From: Apus apus
Taxonomy: Eukaryota > Chordata > Aves > Apodiformes > Apodidae
Assembly (NCBI RefSeq): GCF_020740795.1
Contig: NC_067285.1
Location: 22,402,241-22,466,240 of the forward strand
Length of the DNA: 64,000 bases
Reading direction: 5' to 3'
Numbering within the stretch: position 1 is the first letter of the stretch; each line of letters begins with the position of its first letter. Under the pieces are notes generated by a model. It was not told the origin of the DNA and did no database searches. It saw nothing but the letters and a program-made list of their open reading frames with translations. Of this stretch, positions 11,741 to 20,500 are shown in pieces. The position numbers were made by a program, and so were the translations under genes.

Positions 11741-13765
11741 TAACATAATCTATATTAATATTTATTAATAGTGCTTAAATTGGGTAGTGATGCTCCATTG
11801 TGAGCAGCAAAGCATAACTTCATACATAAACCAATAAATGTTCTATTTGTATTCAGAGGGATAGATTTAGTCACATTGAATAATCTTTTGGATTAAATTA
11901 CAATATAAAAGGCTGTAAAAAACAACAACTCATACATGGAAAAAACAACCAAAAAAAAGCTGTTTTAATTCAGAAGGACTATGAGGCTGAAGGTTAGGGT
12001 TTGAGGGAAACTGCTGAACCCATGTCAGGTGAGCTAAGCAGAGGTGATGGTATAGGTAAAGAATGTATGTGTTTAGCTAATCAGCAGGGACACGCTCACT
12101 ATGCCTGTAGAGGCTGGAAAGAAACTCACTACAACCTTAGGATGACTTTTTTCCCCAAGGTCACTTCTTCTACAGCATATGCCAGGGTAGGCAATTTTCA
12201 GGTGACTGTAGTCATATATGTGGTCTTGTATAGTAATAATAGAAGGAACATCCTCTCTCTTTTGAAGTCCTAACAAGTTTTGCCAGATGTTGATGGGGAT
12301 CTGTCATCATACCAACATGGACAACTATGTAATTGTTTCTAAATATGTCACAGCACCACTAGTTCTAATGGAACTGCACCAGTGACTGAAGTCCTCACCT
12401 GATTCCTATGTGTGGCAGTAATTTCATGCACAAGAATTTTGTCACTGATTTAAAATGAGTGTTCGATCTCCAACTTAGTGTTCTTTTTTCTGTACTGATG
12501 AATGTAGTCTGCATATGGCCAGGCTTCATTTAATCAGTAGTCTCCAGCTTGTCTTACACCACTGCTGTACATATAGCAGTTTGAAGATTTTGATTTTTGA
12601 TGACTGATTTTAACTCAGACCATGCTCAGCTCTTGACTTCTTGTTTTCTCTCATTTGTGATCCAACAATAGTAACTGTACATGCATTTTTAGAATAATCC
12701 TAAGGACTGATATGCTTACTACATACAGAACAATATAAATGTGCAATCAAATCTATTTTTCTGGTGGGGGAGGGCAGAGGAAATCTTTAAATAAGGACAT
12801 TTAAACTGTAATTAAAGCAAGGAAATTAATGGAACAGAGTGAACTGGGCTATAGTACTTCTTCCTAACAACAGATGAGAGAGGGTGGTTTTGATTTTAGA
12901 CATTATTTTTAATATTAGGGACATTTTTTTAGCAGATGGAATGGGTGTATTCAATGTGCAGGTGTCTAGGCACCTGTTACTGCTCAGGGGCATTAACTGT
13001 TGTACTTCATCAGTTTTGTAGTGGCTATGGGAGAATAAATCCCTCAAAGGTTGACAGTAGAAGACATGCTAAAGTGTGAATTTTATTGCTTACACTAGCT
13101 TCCTTGATGAGCTTGTAACTTTTCCCATAGATATTTTTAATGTATTACTTTTCATACAATAAAACCCCCCAAATCTCTTATCTAGATCACAAAACAAAAT
13201 GGACACAACATATTAAACACTCTCAATTAGATCCAAAGTGTTTCAGGTACTTATGGCTTTCTCAAATTGAACAACCCTAAATTCACATGATGCAATTCTT
13301 TTTAAGTCATTATTTTGGGAAACGGTATAATTGATACTGATAATGAATCTGAGTTCACTGGAGCATGATTTATGTATAAAGAGCTTCATGTGCTTAAGTT
13401 CACAGTCTAATAGTTAGGTACACCTGTAAATGTCAAGATCCATAGGAGTCTGTCTTCAAACAAAAGGCTCTTGATTATATTAAAAACTGGAACACAACAC
13501 CCAATGACATTGTTTCATAAAAATTATTTGTAGGGAAATAATTAAATTAAGAAGAAAGAATTAAAGTATTTAAACAAGAGACTTATAGGATTTTTCTCTG
13601 TGCTGTTACTTACGTCTTCAGCGTGATCGTAATTCCAAAATGGCCAAAGAGATTGTCAAGTTTCCTCCACTGTTTTGTTTCCTGAACTGGGATGTGGCTA
13701 TGCCAACTTTCAGTTTCAAGATATAATTTTTCTGTTTTACCACTAACCAAGTTGTAAATTTCCTG

Positions 13766-13973
13766 GAAAGCAAGAAAGCAAGAAAGCAAGAAAGCAAGAA
13801 GGAAAGAAGGAAAGAAGGAAAGAAGGAAAGAAGGAAAGAAGGAAAGAAGGAAAGAAGGAAAGAAGGAAAGAAGGAAAGAAGGAAAGAAGGAAAGAAGGAA
13901 AGAAGGAAAGAAGGAAAGAAGGAAAGAAGGAAAGAAGGAAAGAAGGAAAGAAAGAAAGAAAGAAAGAAAGAAG
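13766..13973. repeat. Polypurine microsatellite: GCAAGAAA x4, GGAAAGAA x19, AAAG tail
   Basis: The tract begins with about four gcaagaaa-type octamers, runs into nineteen uninterrupted copies of ggaaagaa (13801-13952), and ends in tetramer aaag units to 13973. From 13796 to 13973 every base on the + strand is a purine. The layered structure (octamer variant, octamer, tetramer) suggests growth by replication slippage from a tetramer. On the - strand it reads as open frames with Ser-Phe-Phe-Pro-type repeats (13618-14094); these are by-products of the repeat, not proteins. Such tracts can form intramolecular triplexes and often vary in length between individuals. Confidence 0.95.
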
Positions 13974-13979
13974 TATATA

Positions 13980-15040
13980 ATGGAAACACTGACACAATAT
14001 TCAGAGATTCAGAATACTGTTGTAAATGTGAGCTCTGCTCTAAGTTGTGCTCTAATGATTTGTATTGTTTCCAATAATTTATAAATATTTCCAATCACAG
14101 CCAAGTCCTGCATGATACAGGAACCTGAAAGGATTCTCCAACAAATATTAGTTCATTACATGTTTCAAGTTTCCTGTCTCTGCTTAAAAGGCTGCATCTG
14201 GCAATTAAAAGACTAAAACCTCAGTCAACAGGTTGGTATGACAGATACAGGCTGGAATACTATTTTCACCTGGTAGCTTTCTGTAAGTAGGTCATTTGAT
14301 TTTACAGTGCTCTAAAACATCACTAAAGAGCTTCCTTCTACAGTATCTCCAGCAACTGACTCTGAAAAAGTTGCATTAAACCTTAATGCTTAGTACTTCA
14401 TTATGGAAACTTGGTTCACTTGCTGTGAACTTGCTGTGTACTACATGAAGTACATGATTCAGAAAATAATTTTTTGTAGAAGGTTATTTCTCCCTCACTC
14501 TAAAAGGATTTTTTTTTTTTTAAATCTTTCTTTTCTTCTTCAGGACTAGGTGTTTTTAGAAAATTTTGCAGACAGGCACCCAACGCAACACATCACTCAG
14601 AAGACATGCAAAAGAAGATGTCTAGGAGATCTCTGAGATGCTCATGTTCCAGGTTTGGGAAGATGGAGGCTACGTAGTTGGTGCTTGGTTGAGTAGATGC
14701 TCAGGTAGGTAATTGCCATTTCCTCCCTTATAAAGGTATCTTGTGGTATATACCCTGTAGTATTTTGTCATGCCACGCTTCAGTGAAAGTGGTGTTTGCT
14801 AGCCATAGCTGAGAAAACCACCATGAGTGGTATTAAAACTTTGACACAGTGAGTGGCCTTTGGCAGCTTCTCTCAAGGCAGCGTGAAGAAAATGTTTAAA
14901 TTAGTTTTAAGTACATACGTGTTATCACCTTGTCCTTCAAAATAGATTCCACTTAACATCTTGTTACATTTGCAACAAACTCAATGGAAGGACATCGGTA
15001 ATTTGTTCCCCCTCCTTTCATCCCTCAGACTAATTACGGT
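13980..15040. other. Intergenic DNA leading into the promoter domain, nothing specific seen
   Basis: The sequence is AT-rich with a poly-T stretch near 14510-14521. There are no recognisable coding, RNA or repeat features. CpG density rises sharply just after 15,040. Confidence 0.5.
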
Positions 15041-15044
15041 TGCC

Positions 15045-15295
15045 TCAAGCACGGCCCTCTTCCTCCGGACCGAGGAAGCGCTCACAGCCCTCAGCAAGGA
15101 TTTGCCCAAGCCTGCCTGCGGTGCTGCTTCCACCGTGACATTTAAAACCGCCCCATATTGGATGAAAAGCCCTACCCCAGGGCCCGAGGCCGGCGTGCGG
15201 GCCCCGGGAGCCGGCGGTGACCGCCCCCCCGCGCGCCCCGCAACGGCCCCCCGCGCGCCCCGGCCCGCCGCCGCGGGGGCGCGCCTCCCCCCAAA
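15045..15295. promoter_or_regulatory. Small upstream CpG island
   Basis: CpG-rich DNA, extreme between 15181 and 15293, with two copies of ccccccgcgcgccccg (15225-15240 and 15247-15262) spaced 22 nt apart and C-runs that could form G-quadruplexes on the - strand. It ends abruptly at an AT-rich segment. It lies about 2.3 kb upstream of the likely KAT6B exon 1, so it may be an outlying promoter or enhancer module, or the start of an alternative or antisense transcript. No start site can be fixed from sequence alone. Confidence 0.6.
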
Positions 15296-15480
15296 CTTTA
15301 TCGCCTTTATTTTTTATAATTTCTTTAATGTTTTTAATATACATTTTTTTTTTTTAAATGGGAAAAAGGTGGGGGGAGCTCAATTTCCCACTTGCCAACA
15401 GCAGATAAAAAAGTGGGGAGGGACCTCTTCTGTCACAGCCTATGTAGATTAACCTTTCAATTAGCTGTTATCAGGTCCTG
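15296..15480. other. AT-rich interval between CpG islands
   Basis: The composition switches within a few bases from almost pure G+C to T-rich sequence (ttttaatatacatttttt and similar), then contains aacctttcaattagctg near 15451-15468. It holds no open frame of interest. An AT-rich, TAATTA-type insert within a CpG-island domain could be a nucleosome-depleted regulatory core, but this is inference. Confidence 0.35.
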
Positions 15481-15861
15481 TGTTTTAACACCAGTCCTCG
15501 CAATCTGCGTCCTCTCGGCACCGGGAAGGCTGGAGGTCTGGGGTGGGTTTCTGTTTTAATTTCTAAATTAATTATAATTGTTCGTGTGGTTCCCCTCCCC
15601 CGCCTCTCCCTCGCCGTGAGCAGAACGCTTGTGTCTGATCCGCCCGTCCACCTTTTAGTATTTTGGAGTGCGAAGAGAGGAGCCTTGCGGAGGAGGAGAG
15701 ACAAGGTATTCTCTCTGTATTCATCTTCTTTTTTTTCCCCTCTTGTGAAGGGGCTTAGAGAAGGTAACTGGTGCAATCAATCCGCTGACTGGGGATTCCC
15801 TCCACCCCCTCCTCGGCTCGTCTGGCTCTCCTGGCTGGGTCTCTTCAGTGTGTATGTGTTT

Positions 15862-15881
15862 GGGGAAGGGGGTGGGGGGAG
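15862..15881 (+). other. G-quadruplex-prone G-run cluster
   Basis: G4, G5 and G6 runs separated by one or two bases, followed by a GG, form a strong quadruplex candidate on the + strand within the promoter domain. Confidence 0.5.
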
Positions 15882-15920
15882 GTTGTGTTGTTGTTGTGTT
15901 CCTGGCTCTGGTTGCAGCCA

Positions 15921-15983
15921 GGAGAGAGAGCGAGAGAGCGAGCGAGAGACAGAGAGGGAGAGAGCGAGCGAGCGAGAGAGGAG
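15921..15983. repeat. GAGA/GCGA simple-sequence tract inside the promoter domain
   Basis: About 60 nt of gagaga and gcga units occur with only occasional C, just after a G-rich stretch (15862-15881). GA-rich tracts are frequent in 5' leaders and promoters of vertebrate developmental genes. It may lie within an alternative 5' exon of KAT6B, but I cannot confirm one. Confidence 0.75.
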
Positions 15984-16708
15984 CCGCGATCGCGTTTCAG
16001 GGGCAGCACATTCCGCAGGAACCGCTGCTGCAGAAACACACACAGGCAGAGAAAGGAGGTCATTGCAAGCAGAGGGGGGAAACCTGCATCGGAGGTTAGA
16101 TTCCCAGGAGTTTATGTGGGGGATAATAGGGAGCATGCGATGGGTCTTGTTTTGCATTGGGTGACAGGCTGCAATTTGCTGTAATAACCCCCTTTCCCTC
16201 CCCTCTCTCAGTGCAGGGGGCTTGTCACTAGGCTGGGTACTTTTTTTTTTTTCTTTTGCATTGGAGACTGATGCACGTGTTTGCAGACACTTGTGCTTGG
16301 TAAATGCATTGCAATGCTCTGCGTTTTGCAGGGGAGGGGGAGCAGCAGGAGGAGGTGATGGCTGGGTTGGATGAGGTGGGGAGAGGGGGAATGGCGTGGC
16401 GGAGGGAGGCAGGGGATGGCTGAGGTTTTTGTGTTGCATGCTCCCACCCTGTCTTTCTGAGGCGGCAATTGTTCCTTCGCAGACGGGGTGACAGAGAAGT
16501 CCCTGTGATTCGCATGGCGAAACTTGCAGGGACCTGCATGTGGCTGTCGAGCTGGGAGTCATTGTCGCTGTCCCTGCTCCCCCTCCCCTCCCTTGGCGGT
16601 GCGGGGTGTGCGTGTGCGCGATAAGCAGCTGCCAGTGCCAGGCACCTTGGGAGGGTTATGCTGGGAGCATGCTGTGCCACCGCGCCCGCCCGGGCCACTG
16701 GCACCATC

Positions 16709-16725
16709 TGAGTCACGCGCGTGAC
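16709..16725. promoter_or_regulatory. AP-1-like site fused to a 14-bp perfect palindrome
   Basis: TGAGTCA, a consensus AP-1 (TRE) site, occupies 16709-16715. It overlaps gtcacgcgcgtgac (16712-16725), which is identical to its reverse complement. It lies in the CpG island about 640 nt upstream of the YY1 element. Binding is inferred from motif match only. Confidence 0.4.
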
Positions 16726-16970
16726 ACTCAACATTTAAGGCTGCTTATAAGCCTGTGTCGCGCGCCCGCCCGCCCGCGCTGCCGGGCTGGTTGAGGCGGC
16801 CGCCGCCGGTGTCTCTCGCTAACGATCACCCTCTCGAACAAACTTCGGGAGCGGGTGGGGCGGTGGCGAGTGGGGGAGGGTAGGGAGGCCGGGGGGACCA
16901 GACGGACGGCAGCGGTAGCCAACGGGAGCGCGGGCTTGCTAGAGCTCTCGTCTCCGCTGGCGGCGAGTGA

Positions 16971-17309
16971 CCAATCGCGAGCGCTGGAGGTCCAGCCGTG
17001 AGGCGGGCGGGGGGGCGGGCCGTGCCGCTGTGTGGCGGCTGTGGCGGCCAATGGCGGCCTCCGGCACCGCCCCCCGGCACGGGGGGGCGGAGCGAGCGCG
17101 GAGGGAAGGGGCGTGCCCCGCGATTGACACGCGCCGTCCTCCAATGGGAGGCACGGGCTGGTTGCTGGGCGGGGCAGGGCCGGGGCGGGCGGTTGATGGA
17201 CACTGGCCCGCGGCCTGCGAGCCGGGAGCGGCGTGCGCCGCGCAGCCCAATGGCGGGCGCCGGTGGGCGGGCTGCGGGGGTAGGTAAGGTTTTAATGAGA
17301 CTCCATTGG
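16971..17309. promoter_or_regulatory. KAT6B: Array of five CCAAT boxes (NF-Y type)
   Basis: CCAAT occurs at 16971, 17048, 17141 and 17247 on the + strand, and its reverse complement ATTGG at 17305-17309. Spacings are 77, 93, 106 and 58 nt. Flanks such as ccaatggcgg and ccaatggg fit the NF-Y preference for extended CCAAT(C/G)(A/G). Multiple NF-Y sites upstream of a TATA-less start are a known feature of cell-cycle and housekeeping promoters. Confidence 0.65.
17167..17190 (+). promoter_or_regulatory. KAT6B: Paired GC boxes (SP/KLF type)
   Basis: gggcggggc at 17167-17175 and ggggcgggc at 17182-17190 match the SP1/KLF consensus and sit between the third and fourth CCAAT boxes. Confidence 0.55.
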
Positions 17310-17344
17310 GCTGTAATCAGTGTCATGTCGGATTCACGTTAAGT

Positions 17345-17559
17345 ACAACAGGGCGAAACAAAATGGCGGCGTAGGTGAGGCGAGCCGAGCCGCGGCGGTA
17401 GGGGGAGTCGCGGCGGCCGCCGGCAGCGGGGCAGCGCAGCAGCGGGGGCAGCGGCCTCGGCGCAGCCTGGCAGCGGGAGCAGGGGAACAGCCGGCAGCAG
17501 GGGGAGCCGCTGCGGCGCCTGGAGGAGGCTCCTCCCCCCGCGGCCCCGGTCCCGCGGAG
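17345..17559 (+). other. KAT6B: KAT6B noncoding exon 1 (5' end approximate)
   Basis: The 3' boundary is the near-perfect donor GGAG|GTGAGTGG, with GT at 17560-17561. The 5' boundary is estimated from the YY1 element at 17359-17371 and is uncertain by tens of bases. The exon is GC-rich and contains no initiation codon that could extend into KAT6B: the first coding ATG lies in exon 2. An alternative, weaker donor (GCGTAG|GTGAGG, GT at 17375-17376) would give a very short exon 1. The assignment rests on splice-site quality and position relative to the coding exon, not on transcript evidence. Confidence 0.55.
17359..17371 (+). promoter_or_regulatory. KAT6B: YY1-type downstream core promoter element
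   Basis: caaaatggcggcg matches the extended YY1 motif AAnATGGCGGC in the + orientation. In mammalian TATA-less promoters this element usually sits within the first few tens of bases of the transcript, which would place the start site at about 17,340-17,360 and the last CCAAT box about 30-50 nt upstream of it. The ATG inside the motif opens a three-codon frame (Met-Ala-Ala-stop, 17363-17374). Confidence 0.6.
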
Positions 17560-20500
17560 GTGAGTGGTACCGGGATGGGGGGGCCCTCTCAGCCTGCCTC
17601 CCGCCGGCGCTGCCGGGGGCCCGGTGCGGCCGCTGCCCCCGGCCCCGCCTGCCCGCCCGCCGCCCCCGTGGGGGGGGTGTAGGTGTCGGCGTCGTCCCTC
17701 GGCTGCCCTGTCCTGCGGGGTCGCTGTGTCCCGGGGAGCACAGCCTGCGGGCTTGTGGTTTCTGCCTTTGAAATGAAAAATCCTGGCGTAAGGCTTGGAA
17801 AAGCCAAACACGGCTCGGCCCCTGTCAAATATAACAATGCCTTGGCGCTAGGCACTAGGCGTTGCTAATCTCCATGGCTGGGGTGTACTGCAAAAATTTT
17901 AAGTTAAGTTGAAGAGGGAAATATTGAAGCCTCTAAAGCCATGGTTTGGAAAGCGATGTTCTCACTGTATTTCTTCACCCAGACCTCACGTTTAGCACTG
18001 AGCATTGAAAAAAACCCCAAAACTGCAAAATGCAAAAGGATAGCTCTTCTGTTGAAAACTATTAGGAAATGCTTTCAGTGAAACCCTCTTCCCATGTTAA
18101 CTGCTGGCAGTGGATATTACCATCGCATGCTTCCTGATGTTCTCTACTACCATATATTAAAGTGCTCAGGACTTCCATGGAAGAGGTTGGGAAAGGTGAA
18201 TTTGGGTTATTTTGCTGGAGTCATGTTGTGCTGATGCTGTTTTCTCTGGTGATGCTTGCTGCTGTCATGTTGTGAACTGCGTTTTAGCATATGATTTTAA
18301 ACAAGCTTGTGGGGTATCACTGGGTACAAGCACTTAATCAGTTTGATTCACATGTACCAACCACTCTTACTCCCCACACTTCCAAGTGTCTTCGTGTAGT
18401 TTTGAAGTTACTATAATGTTTCCTCATCTCTCTGTTTAAAGCATGTGCAAGGGTCGTTGCCCTTCCTTATTGTAATTGAAAGCTGTATGTTGTGTAAAGA
18501 ATAGTACAATATCTGGCCTCATGAGCTGAGTAATTTTAAGTGTTGTGTGTTGGGAGCCCTTGAGCCTGGATCTGCTTTTCCTGTGTTTCTTTGTAGGTGC
18601 GTGTATTTTGCAGTGGGGTAACAAGTATCTTGCCTCTTTCGATCATTAATTGAGATGGGGGTGGAATACAGAGGTGATTAACTACATAATTCTAAGTAAT
18701 GGCCTGGAGGAAAGAAAAATGGCAAAAAGCTTGCTGAATGGCAGTCTTCTCTTCCTCCTTCTCTGCTGCAATCCTTACCTGACCCTGATGCTGCAGCAGA
18801 GAGCTGGCCTGCTGCTCTTTCTCCGGAGCATGTGCAGAGCAGGTAGGAGGGAGCAGAATGAAATCATGCTTCTCAGGTCACCGGCAGGTTGTACAAGTTG
18901 CTGTCATTTCTCTTCTTCCTCCACCCCTCTTCTGTTTTTGTTTTTGTCGGGTTTTTTTTGTATGTTTTTTTTGTTGTTGTTTTGTTTTTTGTAGCTATGT
19001 TAACCTCAGTTTTTAAAAGTGTAACTGCATTTACATTTAAGATAGCCAAAGCAAATTTTTCACTAATTTCTCAAACGAAATCTTCAGATTGTATTTTGTG
19101 AAATGCTTTTGGTTATTTGTATAGTAACTTTTAGGTTTGTTTTTTAGGGGGAAAAGAATAGCTGATTTTATTTTTTTTTGTCTTTCTGACTACACAGCTG
19201 ATTTTAACAATCTATATCAGTGGGAAATAATTCCAGGTACTAGTTCAGTCTAGAAAAATACCTTATGTCAGGGTTACTGATGACACGTAAGGTTGAAATA
19301 TTCAATCAGTGAGTTCTTTAATTAGAATCAGCTGTACAATAGGTGAATAGCTGTTTTTTTTATAAGGGGCGTATTTGCATTCATTCTAAGTCTCAAGCAG
19401 TGATTTTGCAACTTCTTTGTATTTATCTGATAATTTATGACTTAGGGAAAGGGACAAGTCTTTATTAGAGACGGCTTTTCATGTTTTAAACTTAATGTCT
19501 TGTACTTTACCCTCTGAATCCTTATGTTCTGCAGCTCTTCAGTAGCAGACTTCTTAACAGACTTCATCTGTGAAACAGTGCAATCAAAATCTCTCAAATG
19601 TTTTTAGTTTCAAAATAAGATACCATAGAGTGTGGAAGCTGAAATACGACATAGAAAGAGCTTAATGACTGTTGCCGTAAAACTTGGAAGGGATCCTGTG
19701 CACTTAGAAGTCTGGGGAATCTAATGCTGTTAAGGGTTTGATTAAAAGTTACTTAATTACAAGGGGAGGAAAATTAATAAATGAGTGCCTGCTACTAATT
19801 GATAAGGACTCTTAAAAATTGGTATTTCCTCAAAATCTATTGGGTAAACATCACACTTTTTATATTAAATGGTGTATAACCGTCTTTTTTCTGGTTTTGG
19901 TGAAATGAAGTTCTAAACTTAGAAACCTGAATTCCATTTTGAACTTCAGTGTGGCCTCTTAAAATGAATCTGGGAAGTTTGTTTCTAAAGCAGTTTGTCT
20001 TTGTCCAGTCACTCAGTATGGACATGTGTGTATCTTTATATTGTGAATCTTGGATCAACCTGTCTTAATTTAGGAAAGACTTCTTTAATTTACAACCCCA
20101 GCATCGCTGAGCTGAATTACATTGGTGCCAAAGATGTTTGTTGTTAAGAGGTTTTTCTGAATCTTGCGTACAGTAGATGTTGCCATATCAGTTGTGGAGG
20201 TCAGAGTGCTACATTTGAAGTACGTATGGAATCACAGTGACAGAATAACAGAAAGCTCTAGGTTGTGGTAGCACAATTTCAAAGTTGCATTGGATGAGCT
20301 TTGCCTGTTTTTCTGAAGCAGAATGCAGCTAGCTTCTCTTAGGATTTGTGGATTTAAGATGTCTTGATTGTCTTTTTGAAATATCCTGCCTTGTGTGTTG
20401 GAAACTAAGCTCCTGCTGATACACTGAACTAGTGTTGATTTAGTAGGCACTAGCATGCAGGAGGTTGTATTACACACAGGGAGTTTTAAGTAAATAAATA

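Larger units (their letters stand above)
5440..13760. other. Upstream intergenic DNA, no gene seen
   Basis: No gene-like reading frame, RNA gene or clear transposon was seen. The DNA is AT-rich. Parts around 6580-7240 and 10830-10960 are dense in TAATTA/TTAATC and ATGCATAT-type words and could be conserved noncoding elements, but only an alignment could show this. Simple-sequence landmarks are a paired poly-A tract (7935-7972) and an alternating purine-pyrimidine tract (11714-11740). The open frames near 7848-8192 (a lysine run read from poly-A) and 10392-10745 look like chance frames. Confidence 0.55.
16560..17700 (+). promoter_or_regulatory. KAT6B: Main CpG-island promoter of KAT6B
   Basis: About 1.1 kb of very CpG-rich DNA directly precedes and includes the likely noncoding exon 1. 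It holds five CCAAT boxes: four forward (16971-16975, 17048-17052, 17141-17145, 17247-17251) and one reverse (17305-17309). GC boxes lie at 17167-17175 and 17182-17190, and a YY1-type ATGGCGGC element at 17359-17371. I see no convincing TATA box near the expected start site; the ttataa at 16745-16750 is about 600 nt upstream. This is the typical architecture of a broadly expressed, TATA-less, dispersed-start CpG-island promoter, which fits KAT6B as a widely expressed chromatin regulator. The long open frames on both strands here are by-products of low stop-codon frequency in GC-rich DNA. Confidence 0.8.

Noticed and set aside
13618..14094. 158-codon - strand frame with Ser-Phe-Pro-Leu repeats
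   Set aside because: It is the translation of the purine microsatellite on the opposite strand, with no domain, start context or splice support.
15586..16164. 192-codon + strand frame in the promoter domain
   Set aside because: It is low-complexity (Arg/Glu/Ser from the GAGA tract), unlike any protein I know, and equally long frames exist on the other strand, as expected for CpG-island DNA.
16745..16750. TTATAA as a TATA box
   Set aside because: It is about 600 nt upstream of the YY1-marked start region. It could serve an unknown upstream start, but nothing else supports that.
15777..17811. Several long - strand frames of 100-261 codons across the CpG island
   Set aside because: They are Pro/Ala/Arg-rich translations of GC-rich DNA with few stop codons. 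No conserved motif was seen, and they overlap each other in different frames.
18797..18842. Possible 46-nt noncoding microexon in intron 1 (ctgcag acceptor, GCAG|GTAGGA donor)
   Set aside because: Both sites are reasonable but the branch-point and pyrimidine context is mediocre and there is no transcript support. Such pairs occur by chance in 5 kb.
20226..20300. Possible antisense CR1 end (ggaatcacagtgacagaataacag)
   Set aside because: Only the first few words resemble the CR1 tail complement; the following sequence does not continue into CR1.
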